Origin: CBDHFQ01 sp965262565
GTDB lineage: Bacteria; Bacteroidota; Bacteroidia; J057
Assembly: GCA_965262565.1 (NCBI GenBank)
Contig: CBDHFQ010000038.1
Span: 62,001-126,000, forward strand
Direction of reading: 5' to 3'
Length of the DNA: 64,000 nucleotides
Below are positions 8,353 to 18,212 of this stretch, in pieces (position 1 is the first letter of the stretch; the number at the start of each line of letters is the position of its first letter). A program made the translations under genes and the position numbers. A model generated the notes under the pieces. That model worked only from the letters and a program-made list of their open reading frames with translations. It did no database searches and was not told where the DNA came from.

Positions 8353-10452
8353 ATGAATAAAATCTGCCTTCACTATCACAAATCTTATAGAAAATCTTTG
8401 AGAAGATTGGATAATAAGAGTGTAGGGCAGGTTCAAAAAGCAGTGATGAGTTTTGAGGACGGCACACATGCTAATGGGCTGAATCTGGAAAAACTTTATC
8501 ATTGTGATTTCTTTTCACTGAGAGCTTCTAAAGATCTACGCATCATTCTCTGTCCATTTGATAAGGAGGAAAAAAACCACTGGTTACTTGCCTATGTGGA
8601 TCACCATGATAAAGCCTATGAATGGGCCGATCATAAAAGACTTATTTATACTCAGGCAACCCAAACGTTTGACATCATTATAGTACATGGGAAAGAACTT
8701 AGTGTAATGGAAGAAGTACCTATTATTAAAGGACCATTTTCGAACTGGACCAATGAGTACTTTTGTGCAATAGGTATACCTCTTCCCTTGACGAACTCGA
8801 TAAAAACTATCTCCCATCAGGACCAGATAAATGAACTGGAAGGCTTTATTCCATCGCTAACTTTTGAAGCACTCCAATTTGCATTTTGGGGAGAAAGTCC
8901 TGAAGCAGTCATCGAATTTGTCGAAGCCGGGAAATTAGACCAACAAACATATTCAACCGCAGAAACTCTTTCTTCCCCTAATAATCTGAGTAACTTTATA
9001 CAGCTTCATCGGGCGGATGAATTAGAAAAATTTTATCAGGGCAAATTCTCCGACTGGATGATTTATCTTCATCCCACCCAACGAATTCTAGCGGAAAGAA
9101 ATTTCGAAGGCCCCGTCAAGGTGACAGGAGGTGCTGGTACTGGAAAGACCGTAGTAGCATTACACAGGGCTAAATTTTTACAGGCACACAGAAGAGATGA
9201 AAGGCCAGTCTTCTTTACTACCTTTAATCGCAATTTAGCTGAAAACCTTGAAGAAAAATTTAAGTGCCTCGACCTGAAAAGTCATATAGTGATTCTCAAA
9301 AATATCCATAGCTGGTTACTGGATTATGCGAAGAAATACAATTTTATTTCTTCTAATACTACGATACTCGATTTTGACAGGGAACTTCATGAAAAAGTAT
9401 GGAAGCAGATCATTTCGAAATATCCAGATAAAGGATTTCCTATAGAATTTCTCATGGATGAATGGGAAAAAGTTATCATGTATCACGATATTATATCACT
9501 TGAAGATTATTTAGCCGTTTCCAGAGTAGGTAGACAGCATGCCTTAAGGTCAGAAGAAAGAAGGAATGTTTGGCAATTAATTACTGCATATGTTTTCCAT
9601 TTGAAGGAAAAACAATATCTACATCTCAACCACTTATGTAATCGAATTACTCGTTATCTCCACAACCATCCTTCCCTTCGACCTTTTAGTCATATCATTG
9701 TGGACGAAGTTCAGGATTTCGGATTGCCTGAACTAAGGCTTATCAGACAATTAACTGACAAAGGGACAAATGATTTGTTCCTTTGCGGAGATCCTATGCA
9801 AAAGATATATCCTAAACCTTTCCTGCTTTCTCACGCCGATATACATATAAAAGGTCAACGAAGTAAAAAGCTCATGATCAATTATCGCACCACTGAGCAA
9901 ATCAGACAACAGGCAGTACAGGTAATCGAAGAAGTTTCGTTTAAAGACTTTGAAGGCCAAGCTATTTCTCCTAAAGGCTATTATTCTCTCTTTACAGGAG
10001 AAAAACCTGAGTACAGAACCTTCGATCATTACAAATCGGAAATTGGATTTATTACAACTAAAATTAACACTCTCATTCAGTCAGAGATAATCCAGGCTTC
10101 GGAAATATGCGTAGGAACTTTTCTCAATCAATCTATCAAAAATGTGATGAAAGCCTTTTACAAAGATAAAATTTCCTTTTATGACTTAAGAAATCATCAA
10201 GGCTCAAAAAATGGCGTTCGACTGTCTTCTTTTCACAAGATGAAGGGGATGGAGTTCAGGGTTGTATTTTTATTGGGCTTGAGTAAGGATAACTTACCTT
10301 ATAAATTTAGAGCCTTCGACCTCATGTCCCCTCTAAAACAACAAGCTGAAATTAATACTCAAAAGTGTCTTCTGTATGTAGCCATGTCCAGAGCCAGAGA
10401 TATGCTTTACCTTACTGGCGTGGGAGAAAAAAGTGATTGGATCGATATATGA
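8353..10452 (+). CDS. UvrD-like superfamily I helicase with N-terminal RelE/ParE-like domain
   Basis: A 699-residue ATP-dependent helicase. Residues 1-95 look like a RelE/ParE toxin fold: paired N-terminal helices with YRKSLRRLD, then strands with FFSLRASKDLRIIL and LAYVDHHDKAYEWA. This domain is fused to a superfamily I motor with Walker A GGAGTGKT at 259-266, Walker B IIVDEVQD at 448-455, a FHKMKGMEF motif V-type stretch and a C-terminal YVAMSRARDMLYL motif VI. Such fusions occur as stand-alone genes in many bacteria and may act in DNA repair or mobile-element defence (inference). The toxin-like domain could be a nucleic-acid-binding adaptor and not an active RNase. The gene stands alone, 150 bases after the previous terminated operon and convergent with the next gene. 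Confidence 0.85.
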   Translation: MNKICLHYHKSYRKSLRRLDNKSVGQVQKAVMSFEDGTHANGLNLEKLYHCDFFSLRASKDLRIILCPFDKEEKNHWLLAYVDHHDKAYEWADHKRLIYTQATQTFDIIIVHGKELSVMEEVPIIKGPFSNWTNEYFCAIGIPLPLTNSIKTISHQDQINELEGFIPSLTFEALQFAFWGESPEAVIEFVEAGKLDQQTYSTAETLSSPNNLSNFIQLHRADELEKFYQGKFSDWMIYLHPTQRILAERNFEGPVKVTGGAGTGKTVVALHRAKFLQAHRRDERPVFFTTFNRNLAENLEEKFKCLDLKSHIVILKNIHSWLLDYAKKYNFISSNTTILDFDRELHEKVWKQIISKYPDKGFPIEFLMDEWEKVIMYHDIISLEDYLAVSRVGRQHALRSEERRNVWQLITAYVFHLKEKQYLHLNHLCNRITRYLHNHPSLRPFSHIIVDEVQDFGLPELRLIRQLTDKGTNDLFLCGDPMQKIYPKPFLLSHADIHIKGQRSKKLMINYRTTEQIRQQAVQVIEEVSFKDFEGQAISPKGYYSLFTGEKPEYRTFDHYKSEIGFITTKINTLIQSEIIQASEICVGTFLNQSIKNVMKAFYKDKISFYDLRNHQGSKNGVRLSSFHKMKGMEFRVVFLLGLSKDNLPYKFRAFDLMSPLKQQAEINTQKCLLYVAMSRARDMLYLTGVGEKSDWIDI

Positions 10453-10461
10453 ACAATTACC

Positions 10462-13400
10462 TTAAATATTGACCGAAGTTAAAGAAGTTAAATACTCCAC
10501 TAAATTGATCAATTGGTCTTGATTTAACGCGCCCGTCAGATTTGGCATCAAAGAAGTCGAATAAGGTTCTTTTTCACTTATCTGAGAAACTGAATAGGTA
10601 TTGCTAATTCCCCCCATTAATTTCATTGTTAAGCTTTCTTCATTTTCGCTGAGAATGATTCCTAATACTTTCGTTCCATCTTTTAATGTCAACATATGTC
10701 CATGATATCCATGACTAATTCCTTCATTAGGAAACATGATCGCTCGATACAAGCCCTCTTTTGATAACTTACTCCCTATTTCCGATAGCTGAGGACCAAA
10801 CGATACTCCTTCTCCGTTAACTACATGGCATGTGCTACATTGAGCCATAAACACCTTTTCTCCTGCTGCTACACTGCCTGAACTTGCTATCAAATCCCGA
10901 ATAGGAAGTAAGTCTGAGCCATCTGACACTTGAGGTTTTTCCAGGTATTTCGCAGCTTCCTCTTGTAAATTCACTCTATATACATTGAATAAAACACTTC
11001 CTGCGATAGGTTTAAGATCGTCTTTAAACTCTTCTTTTGCTACACAATCCATTAGATAATCCTCTCCCCACCAACTTTTCCCAAGCCCTTTTACCGCTAC
11101 TTTTCTCACTTCCATCGATAATTGTTCATCCATTACTGCTGCTGAAATCAAATCCAGGGACGTCTTATTCCCCAATAATTCCATTGCTTCTATCAGCTTT
11201 ATTCCAGCTTGCTCATCCTCTTTTATTCGTTGAGCTACTAATTGACTACCCTTCAGCGACTCCGGATCGATTAATACTTTTATCGCCTCTTTTCCTATAG
11301 CATGCTCACTTTCATTCTCAGCTAATGCTAGTAAATCTTCCTTTCTTGTATCAAGCTGAAATCGCCTAATGATATTAACAAATTCCATGCTGCCTTCCAG
11401 CATCTCCAATGTTTCATCAAGGGCTGTTTTCAATTCAGCTGTCATTTCTAATTGTTCTGGATCAATGTGTTGTAGCACAAGAGAATTAATTTCAGCCTGA
11501 TAAGGGTGCTCTAGATGAAGTAAACTTAATAACGCTTGTTCCTTTGTGTCAACTTGCTGGAAGTCAAATGCTCTAAAATAGGATAGCCTCTGGGAGGAAG
11601 TAGTATTGGGATCTTTGACTAATTCTACTAATAATTCGGGAGTTCGACTTCCTTTGGACCTCCAAACAATATCTCTTCCTGCTGTCGAGTTCCATGAATT
11701 CCGGGCTAAAGCCATCCAATGATCAAGACATTTATCCCAATTATTTTCTGCTCCTATTCCCAAAGCTTCCAGATACCATCGATCTGTGCCCTTATATTGG
11801 ATTGCCAGTTTTGCCCAAATCTCCGCCGCTTCTTCTGTAGGCAAAAGATGTAAACCTATAGCTACCTCTGCTCGGACTTCTGGAGCAGGATCATTTATCA
11901 ATTTTCTAGCCACCTCATAGAAATCCACCTGGGTTTGGCGGGCTAATCTAATTCCTAGCTTTCTGATATCGGGATTCGGGTCAGCAATAGCTAATTCCAC
12001 ATATTCCTTCGATTTACCTGGAATTTTTCCCAATAGCCACAAGGCTCTTGCTTTATAGATGGGATCGCTTCCTCTATAAAGTTTCCTCAACTCCTCTTCT
12101 ACCTCATCTCCCTTCTGATGTAACTTTTGCCAGGCTATATATCTGGTAGCCATATTAGGACTTTTTAAGGCCTCTATGGCTCCATCTATGGAACTAACAT
12201 CAGGTAGATTTACGCTATATGTATTGGTATTAGGGGCCACTCTAAAAATCCTTCCTTTTTCGGCATCTGCTGCAGCTGCTCCTCCTACTCCGGGATCATA
12301 CCAATCGGCAATCATTATAGAGCCATCGGGTGCAGCAGCAACATCTATGGGGCGAAACCATTGATCGTAATGACTCTTTACTACTTGTTGAATGCTTGCT
12401 TGATAACCTGCTCCTTCCTTTCGCACTTGATAGGCTCTCACTACATTGGGACCTGCATCCGCATGAATAGGTAATCCTCGAAACTCATTCGGCAATAACT
12501 CACCTTCATATACCATCATTCCTGCAGGAGAACCAGCTCCAGTAATCAACACATTCGGAACTACTCCCGGATCATTCTGGTGCCAATGCCTTTGAGTAAT
12601 TTCCTCAGCCATATTGGTTCTGGGGGAGTACCAGCTATCCATCGTCATTTCGTCTCTGTATCCATAATTACCATATTCAAGAATGTAATTTATTCTCACG
12701 CTCTTATTTCCGTCATCATCATTGTCCGATTGCCATAAGTTCCCGTAGGAATCAACAGCGACTTCGTAGTTGTTTCTGAAATTATGGCCTAATACTTCAA
12801 ATTCACTCCCATCAAAATTACAGCGATATACCATTCCTCCGATATAGTGTTCTTTATATGCCTCGACCCTCTTTCCAGCTACATCAGAGATAGGATTTCC
12901 CATAGCATCCATTAACTCAACGCCTGCATTGCCTATATTAAAGTAATATTTTCCATCGGGTCCAAATACCAAAGCATGGGCAGAGTGATCTCCTGGATCT
13001 CCCATACCTGTAAACAGGACTTCTTTTTTATCGGGCTTATCATCTCCATCTTCATCGGTAAACACTAACATATCAGGACTTCGAGTAACATAGACTTTAT
13101 TTCCCAGCACACATATTCCCAGAGCGATGTGAACATCCTCTCCCTGATAAAACACCGTCCGCTGATCTGCCTTCCCATCCTGATCAGTATCTTCCAAAAT
13201 GATGATTCGTCCCCCTACTTCTGTCTGTTTTTCTTTGGGAAGTCCATAATTATAGGATTCACAAACCCAAACTCTTCCTCTGGCATCAATAGCTATGTTG
13301 GTGGGATTAGTGACCATAGGTTCAGCAGCAAAGAGCACTACTCCCATCCCGTTCAACACTTCGAATGATTTAGTAGCGTGTTCAGGAGATCGCTTTTCTT

Positions 13401-13527
13401 CAAAAGTAAGTTCCAAATAAGATTGATATTTTTCTTCCTTAGTTTCTTTATCTGTCGAAGAATATGGCTGACAGGAATATATCCCCAGAAATGACGATAC
13501 AATGATATACTTATAAATTAATCGCAT
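10462..13527 (-). CDS. PVC-type membrane-bound dehydrogenase with HEAT repeats and C-terminal cytochrome c motif
   Basis: A 1021-residue periplasmic lipoprotein of the putative membrane-bound dehydrogenase type first noticed in planctomycetes. The start was placed at the ATG at 13527 because it gives a clean signal peptide ending in the lipobox LGIYSC; the longer reading from 13566 adds 13 residues ahead of it. An N-terminal beta-propeller (about 50-400) contains DTDQDGKADQRTVFYQGEDV and GDPGDHSAH. Alpha-helical HEAT-like repeats (about 440-850) follow, with LWLLGKIPG and ADPNPDIRKLGIRLARQ. The C-terminal haem domain has CSTCH near residue 890, then GPQLSEIGSKLSKEGLYRAI. It probably oxidises a sugar or related metabolite and passes electrons to its own haem. 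The substrate is unknown. Confidence 0.85.
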   Translation of the reverse strand: MRLIYKYIIVSSFLGIYSCQPYSSTDKETKEEKYQSYLELTFEEKRSPEHATKSFEVLNGMGVVLFAAEPMVTNPTNIAIDARGRVWVCESYNYGLPKEKQTEVGGRIIILEDTDQDGKADQRTVFYQGEDVHIALGICVLGNKVYVTRSPDMLVFTDEDGDDKPDKKEVLFTGMGDPGDHSAHALVFGPDGKYYFNIGNAGVELMDAMGNPISDVAGKRVEAYKEHYIGGMVYRCNFDGSEFEVLGHNFRNNYEVAVDSYGNLWQSDNDDDGNKSVRINYILEYGNYGYRDEMTMDSWYSPRTNMAEEITQRHWHQNDPGVVPNVLITGAGSPAGMMVYEGELLPNEFRGLPIHADAGPNVVRAYQVRKEGAGYQASIQQVVKSHYDQWFRPIDVAAAPDGSIMIADWYDPGVGGAAAADAEKGRIFRVAPNTNTYSVNLPDVSSIDGAIEALKSPNMATRYIAWQKLHQKGDEVEEELRKLYRGSDPIYKARALWLLGKIPGKSKEYVELAIADPNPDIRKLGIRLARQTQVDFYEVARKLINDPAPEVRAEVAIGLHLLPTEEAAEIWAKLAIQYKGTDRWYLEALGIGAENNWDKCLDHWMALARNSWNSTAGRDIVWRSKGSRTPELLVELVKDPNTTSSQRLSYFRAFDFQQVDTKEQALLSLLHLEHPYQAEINSLVLQHIDPEQLEMTAELKTALDETLEMLEGSMEFVNIIRRFQLDTRKEDLLALAENESEHAIGKEAIKVLIDPESLKGSQLVAQRIKEDEQAGIKLIEAMELLGNKTSLDLISAAVMDEQLSMEVRKVAVKGLGKSWWGEDYLMDCVAKEEFKDDLKPIAGSVLFNVYRVNLQEEAAKYLEKPQVSDGSDLLPIRDLIASSGSVAAGEKVFMAQCSTCHVVNGEGVSFGPQLSEIGSKLSKEGLYRAIMFPNEGISHGYHGHMLTLKDGTKVLGIILSENEESLTMKLMGGISNTYSVSQISEKEPYSTSLMPNLTGALNQDQLINLVEYLTSLTSVNI

Positions 13528-13723
13528 GATTAGGAATGATGTTAAGCGAGACCATAGAATAACCATAAGTTAATATACAATTAGATATATGTCATCCCGG
13601 AGTATGATGGATATAGCGTTCATTGGATCTTAAGGATGAGGATAGTCTAAGCCTTCTATAAAAAAATTTTCCCTTAATTCTAATTTGAGTAAATTCCAAC
13701 TGATCGCTCTAAGTCCCAAATAC

Positions 13724-16123
13724 ATGAACTATTTACTACGCGCCATTTTAATTCTTTCCTTTAATTTCTGTAGCCATTACCTCCAGGCTCAATACAATAT
13801 TATTGGTACAGTAACAGATGAATCCGGAAACAAAGGGATGGAATATGCAAGGGTGTCCCTTCTTACCATTGCTGATTCCTCTGCTATAGCGGGAACGATA
13901 ACAGATGCCCAAGGTTCATTTTCTTTAACTGCTCCCTTTGGCTCCTATATGATTCAAATAAGCTTTCTGGGATATGAAACCTTTTTCTCTGAGCAGGTAT
14001 TGTTGGATGCAGCACATCCTTCCATTCTTCTTCCCCCCTTTCAATTGAAGGAACAAGCTACCACCCTGGACGAAGTAGAGATTGCAGCAGAGAGAAACCT
14101 GGTAGAAGTGAGCCTGGATAAAAAGATTTATAATGTAGGGCAGGATTTGACTAATGCAGGGGCGACAGCTTCTGATATTTTGGGCAATATTCCTTCAATT
14201 ACGGTGGATTCAGAGGGAAATATTAAGCTGAGAGGAAGCCAATCTGTAAGAATCCTGGTCGATGGGAGGCCGTCAGGATTAGTGGCAGGAGATGGATTGC
14301 GTCAACTTATGGGAAGTTTGATTGAGTCGGTAGAAGTCATTACGAATCCCTCTGCCCGATATGAAGCAGAAGGAAACGTAGGGATCATCAACATTGTCCT
14401 TAAAAAAGAAAAGAAAGAGGGGTTCAATGGTTCATTTGAACTTATTTTAGGGGAACCAGCAAATTATGGAATGGTGGCTAATGTGAACTATCGGGTAAAA
14501 AAACTTAACTTTTTCCTCAATTATGGCATTGCCTATCAAATTCAACCTAATATTCGATCCTTGTATCAGGAAATATTTCAGGATGATCCTACCCCTCTCA
14601 ATAACGACACCACCTTTATTCAATCTCAAAGTGGAGAGGGAAGAAGGAAAGGAATCAACAATAACATTCGCGGGGGATTGGATTATTATATTAACGAACA
14701 GAATATCCTTACTGCTTCTTATCGATTCCAACGGACAGATGGTAAGCGTATCACTGATTTTCGATATGAGGATTTTTTATTTACTCCTGATAATCTTGTG
14801 CTTACCAGTTTAAGAAATCAATATGAAGAGGAAAATGAGCCTTATTCTGAATACGTCTTAAGCTATAAAAAGCTATTCGATCAAGAAGGGCATGAGTTGA
14901 ATATAGATGCACGCTATTTAAATTATTGGGAATATTCGGATCAAACATTTACAGAGCTTAGTTTCCTACCTACTGAAACAGAAGCAGAAGGTACCACGGT
15001 GGTTCAAAGATCTATTAATGATGAGTTTGAAGATCAATATGTCATTCAATTAGACTACATTCAGCCTGTCGGTGAAGAAGGAAAACTGGAAGCGGGATTT
15101 AGGAGTAGTATCAGAGATATGACGAATGATTATATTGCTTCACAACAAAATGAATCAGGTGTTTTTGAAACTATTCCAGAGTTTGACAATATTTTTGTAT
15201 ATGACGAAGACATTTATGCTGCTTATGGAATTTGGGCCAACAAACATTCCAAAATTTCTTATCAGATAGGATTGAGAGCGGAAGTAACAGATGTAAAAAC
15301 AACGTTAGAGGAGACGAATGAAGTGAATCCACGAAATTATTCTAATCTGTTTCCGAGTGCTCACTTATCTTTTCATTTAGCTGGTAATCAAGATATCCAA
15401 CTTAGTTATAGCCGCCGTGTCAGACGCCCTGTATATACAGAATTGAGCCCCTTTGTCACTCTAGCTGATGGTAGAAATTTTTTCAGTGGCAATCCCGACT
15501 TAGATCCGGAGTTTACTCATTCGCTAGAAATAGGGCACCTTAAATATTTCCAGAAAGGTTCTTTATCTACCTCTCTATACTACAGAAATTCCCAAGGTAC
15601 TATTCAACGAATTATCCGCATAGACGATTCCTCAGCGGATTCTATTGGTTTTTCTACCAGAATTCCAGAAAATTTAAATCATCAGCATGCAGCAGGGCTT
15701 GAGATGGCATTTGGGTATAATCTATATCCTTGGTGGAAACTGGATGCCAGTGCAAATTTCTTCAGAGTCATTACGGATGGAACTAATTTGGAAGAAACCT
15801 TTGAAAGTGATACTTATACTTTAATTCTACGTCAAACATCCAGATTTACCCTCCCCAACCAATTAAGTATCCAGTTTAGAGCTAATTATGAAGCGCCAGA
15901 ACAAACCCCTCAGGGCAGACGAAAGGGTTTATACTTTTTTGATGTATCAATTAAAAAGACGTTTTGGAAGACAAAAGGAGCAGTAACATTAAATGCATTG
16001 GATTTATTTAATAGCAGGAAGATCCGAACGATTATAGAAGGAGAAACTTTTTTTTCAAACCGGATGACTCAATTTAGAAGAAGACAAGTTAATCTTACCT
16101 TGAGTTATCGTTTGAAGGAATAA
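13724..16123 (+). CDS. Outer-membrane beta-barrel receptor (TonB-dependent type) with CarboxypepD-like N-domain
   Basis: About 799 residues from the ATG at 13724, which precedes a good signal peptide ending at LQAQ; an in-frame TTG at 13685 would add 13 residues. After the signal there is a carboxypeptidase-regulatory-like domain (GTVTDESGNKGMEYARVSLL, LGYETFFSEQ), then a plug domain with DILGNIPSITVDSEGNIKLR, VRILVDGRPSG and ESVEVITNPSARYEAEGNVG. The remaining roughly 570 residues form a barrel ending in a charged RLKE. This matches the Bacteroidota family of outer-membrane beta-barrel proteins with a plug but no SusC signature. No SusD partner follows, so a glycan uptake system is not indicated. 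The substrate is unknown. Confidence 0.85.
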   Translation: MNYLLRAILILSFNFCSHYLQAQYNIIGTVTDESGNKGMEYARVSLLTIADSSAIAGTITDAQGSFSLTAPFGSYMIQISFLGYETFFSEQVLLDAAHPSILLPPFQLKEQATTLDEVEIAAERNLVEVSLDKKIYNVGQDLTNAGATASDILGNIPSITVDSEGNIKLRGSQSVRILVDGRPSGLVAGDGLRQLMGSLIESVEVITNPSARYEAEGNVGIINIVLKKEKKEGFNGSFELILGEPANYGMVANVNYRVKKLNFFLNYGIAYQIQPNIRSLYQEIFQDDPTPLNNDTTFIQSQSGEGRRKGINNNIRGGLDYYINEQNILTASYRFQRTDGKRITDFRYEDFLFTPDNLVLTSLRNQYEEENEPYSEYVLSYKKLFDQEGHELNIDARYLNYWEYSDQTFTELSFLPTETEAEGTTVVQRSINDEFEDQYVIQLDYIQPVGEEGKLEAGFRSSIRDMTNDYIASQQNESGVFETIPEFDNIFVYDEDIYAAYGIWANKHSKISYQIGLRAEVTDVKTTLEETNEVNPRNYSNLFPSAHLSFHLAGNQDIQLSYSRRVRRPVYTELSPFVTLADGRNFFSGNPDLDPEFTHSLEIGHLKYFQKGSLSTSLYYRNSQGTIQRIIRIDDSSADSIGFSTRIPENLNHQHAAGLEMAFGYNLYPWWKLDASANFFRVITDGTNLEETFESDTYTLILRQTSRFTLPNQLSIQFRANYEAPEQTPQGRRKGLYFFDVSIKKTFWKTKGAVTLNALDLFNSRKIRTIIEGETFFSNRMTQFRRRQVNLTLSYRLKE

Positions 16124-16411
16124 TAAATATCATCTTTCGGATAGGAAATAAGAGGGATTATCATTGATTTCGTAAGTTGTTGATAAATTCCTTTAGTAAC
16201 GACCGTAACATTTACTACGGCATATACTCCTTTTCATCTCCATTCAAACCAACAATCATAGAACCTAAGCTATGTTCACTTACGACTTTTTGGTAATCGT
16301 GAAATATATTTAAATGCGTATATTTTTATAAACCATATTTTTATTATTCCCTGTAACGCTTTAATCAGAAATGGTATATATTATTAATAGAGAACACATA
16401 ACCTTAACATC
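16124..16411. other. Intergenic, 288 bp
   Basis: AT-rich spacer between the outer-membrane receptor and the peroxidase gene. No coding potential, tRNA or strong hairpin is seen. It presumably holds the peroxidase promoter, but no clear Bacteroidota -7/-33 pair could be picked. Confidence 0.5.
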
Positions 16412-17998
16412 ATGTTAAACAATGCAAATCATTTTCGAGGAGTAAAATTTCAGGGTGAAATTCTTTTCGACACTCCCTTCGGGTACATGTTCTACCATTT
16501 GTGTAAGGAAGAAAATTGTTTGTTACCAAAATCAAAAGAAACAATTACCAATTTATTAGAATTGGGATCACTGATGGCAGAACCTGATGATTCGGATGAA
16601 AATACCATATTTGACTCCGAGATAGATGCTATTTTTACTTATCTGGGTCAATTTATCGATCATGATGTAACTGCCAGAACAGACAGAGATACTGACATGT
16701 TCAGGATAGCGGATGATCGTGGAAATGTAGGGGATATATATCCTATTGATCCAGATAAAATTATACAATGTCTAAAAAATGGCCGTCGCCCTCAACTAGA
16801 TTTGGATAGTCTATTTGGAGATGGGCCCAGTTTAACAGAAAATTATCAAGCAGAAGCCGACGCGATTTATGAGAAAGCGGAAGAACATCACCTGAGACTA
16901 AAACTTGCTTTAGCATACAATAAAGGTAAGCTTGAGCAATTTATAGATCTTCGTAGAGATCCTCATAATAATTTCAGAGCTATTATTGCAGATGCCAGAA
17001 ATGATGAAAACCTTATGATTAGTCAGCTACATGCTGCCTTTATCAAATGCTATAATAAAATATATGATAGTTTTATTTCTGATGGAAACAGCAAAGGGGA
17101 AGCATACATTAAAGCGCGACAATTGACAAGATGGATCTATCAATATATTGTCATTCATCAATATCTTCCCTCCGTATGTATACCTGCTATAGTTAAAAAT
17201 ATATTACATAACGGACCATTGTATTTTGTTCCTTCGCATAATGTATTTATGCCTTTAGAATTCTCTGTTGCTGCCTTTAGATTCGGCCATTCGATGATCC
17301 GTCCTTCTTATAAAATCAATGGACATAATCCTAAAGTTAGGATTGGAGACTTACTGGGCGTATCTAATAGCAAAAGCAGTTTAGTAGACCCAAACACAGG
17401 TCAATTAAGCACTAATCTCATTGTGGAATGGTCTCAGTTTCTTAATTTCGAACACCTTGGAAATGTTCCACAAAAGGCAAGATTAATCGACGCAAAGCTT
17501 TCAAACGGATTAACTGATCTTTCAGGGGCTGATGATAGTATTATTCCAGGAACACTGCTAGCCATGTTAGCACAGCGAAACCTTGCCAGAGGGTATTTAT
17601 TAAGCATTCCTACAGGTCAATCTATAGCTAAAGCCATGAAAATAGCACCTCTTTCCACTGATAAAATTGAGTCCTTTCATCATGGAAAAGCTGTTAAGTT
17701 TTTTGAAAAGAGCGGATTTAATAGAAAATCTCCATTATGGTTTTATGTTTTGCAGGAAGCTAAGGCTCAAGAATCCGGTCATCGTCTTGGAATAGTTGGA
17801 AGTACCCTAGTCGCTGAAACGTTAATAGGTCTTGTCAAAAAAGATCCTAATAGTTACTTAAATCACCATTACGATGAAAGAGTAGATGTTCATAAAGGAA
17901 TTACTGTAGAAGGTAGTAGGTATAATAAGTTGGTCATTTCAAACCTACAAGATTTACTAAGATATGCTGAAGTTCCCATTTCTAACAACAGCTATTAA
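16412..17998 (+). CDS. Animal-type haem peroxidase family protein
   Basis: A 528-residue protein of the animal haem peroxidase (peroxidase-cyclooxygenase) superfamily. The distal motif TYLGQFIDHDVT places the distal histidine at residue 84 with its neighbouring aspartate, and the proximal motif FRFGHSMIRPSYKI places the proximal histidine at 293. RNLARGYLLSIPTGQSIAKA and HRLGIVGSTLVAETL are typical C-terminal family segments. There is no signal peptide, so it is either cytoplasmic or exported by a non-Sec route. Bacterial members oxidise halides or organic substrates with hydrogen peroxide; the actual substrate is not deducible. It is monocistronic, with a terminator about 60 bases after the stop. 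Confidence 0.85.
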   Translation: MLNNANHFRGVKFQGEILFDTPFGYMFYHLCKEENCLLPKSKETITNLLELGSLMAEPDDSDENTIFDSEIDAIFTYLGQFIDHDVTARTDRDTDMFRIADDRGNVGDIYPIDPDKIIQCLKNGRRPQLDLDSLFGDGPSLTENYQAEADAIYEKAEEHHLRLKLALAYNKGKLEQFIDLRRDPHNNFRAIIADARNDENLMISQLHAAFIKCYNKIYDSFISDGNSKGEAYIKARQLTRWIYQYIVIHQYLPSVCIPAIVKNILHNGPLYFVPSHNVFMPLEFSVAAFRFGHSMIRPSYKINGHNPKVRIGDLLGVSNSKSSLVDPNTGQLSTNLIVEWSQFLNFEHLGNVPQKARLIDAKLSNGLTDLSGADDSIIPGTLLAMLAQRNLARGYLLSIPTGQSIAKAMKIAPLSTDKIESFHHGKAVKFFEKSGFNRKSPLWFYVLQEAKAQESGHRLGIVGSTLVAETLIGLVKKDPNSYLNHHYDERVDVHKGITVEGSRYNKLVISNLQDLLRYAEVPISNNSY

Positions 17999-18056
17999 AT
18001 TCTAGCGGATTCAGGAAATACTGTTTAATTAAAAACTCATTTCAGAATGTTTATCA

Positions 18057-18083
18057 AAAGAGCCTCCTCTAAGGCTCTTTTTT
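18057..18083 (+). terminator. Rho-independent terminator after the peroxidase gene
   Basis: Stem AAAGAGCC / GGCTCTTT (8 bp, perfect) with an 8-base loop runs into a run of T. It lies about 60 bases after the stop codon. Confidence 0.85.
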
Positions 18084-18212
18084 CATTTAATGCTCTGTAA
18101 TACATCCCTCTTAGTCGTCTTTGGAATGGAGTTTCATTCATTTATTTTAATTTGGTAAAATCCATTGCTAGAAATTTACTAAATACCATAAGTAATCCAT
18201 TCACTTACGAAT

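Noticed and set aside
13528..13566. Longer N-terminus for the PVC-type dehydrogenase.
   Set aside because: The upstream start adds 13 residues before a proper lipoprotein signal; the ATG at 13527 is the better start.
16200..16225. Small hairpin CCGTA / TACGG in the spacer before the peroxidase gene.
   Set aside because: Only 5 bp of stem and no T run; too weak to call a terminator or operator.
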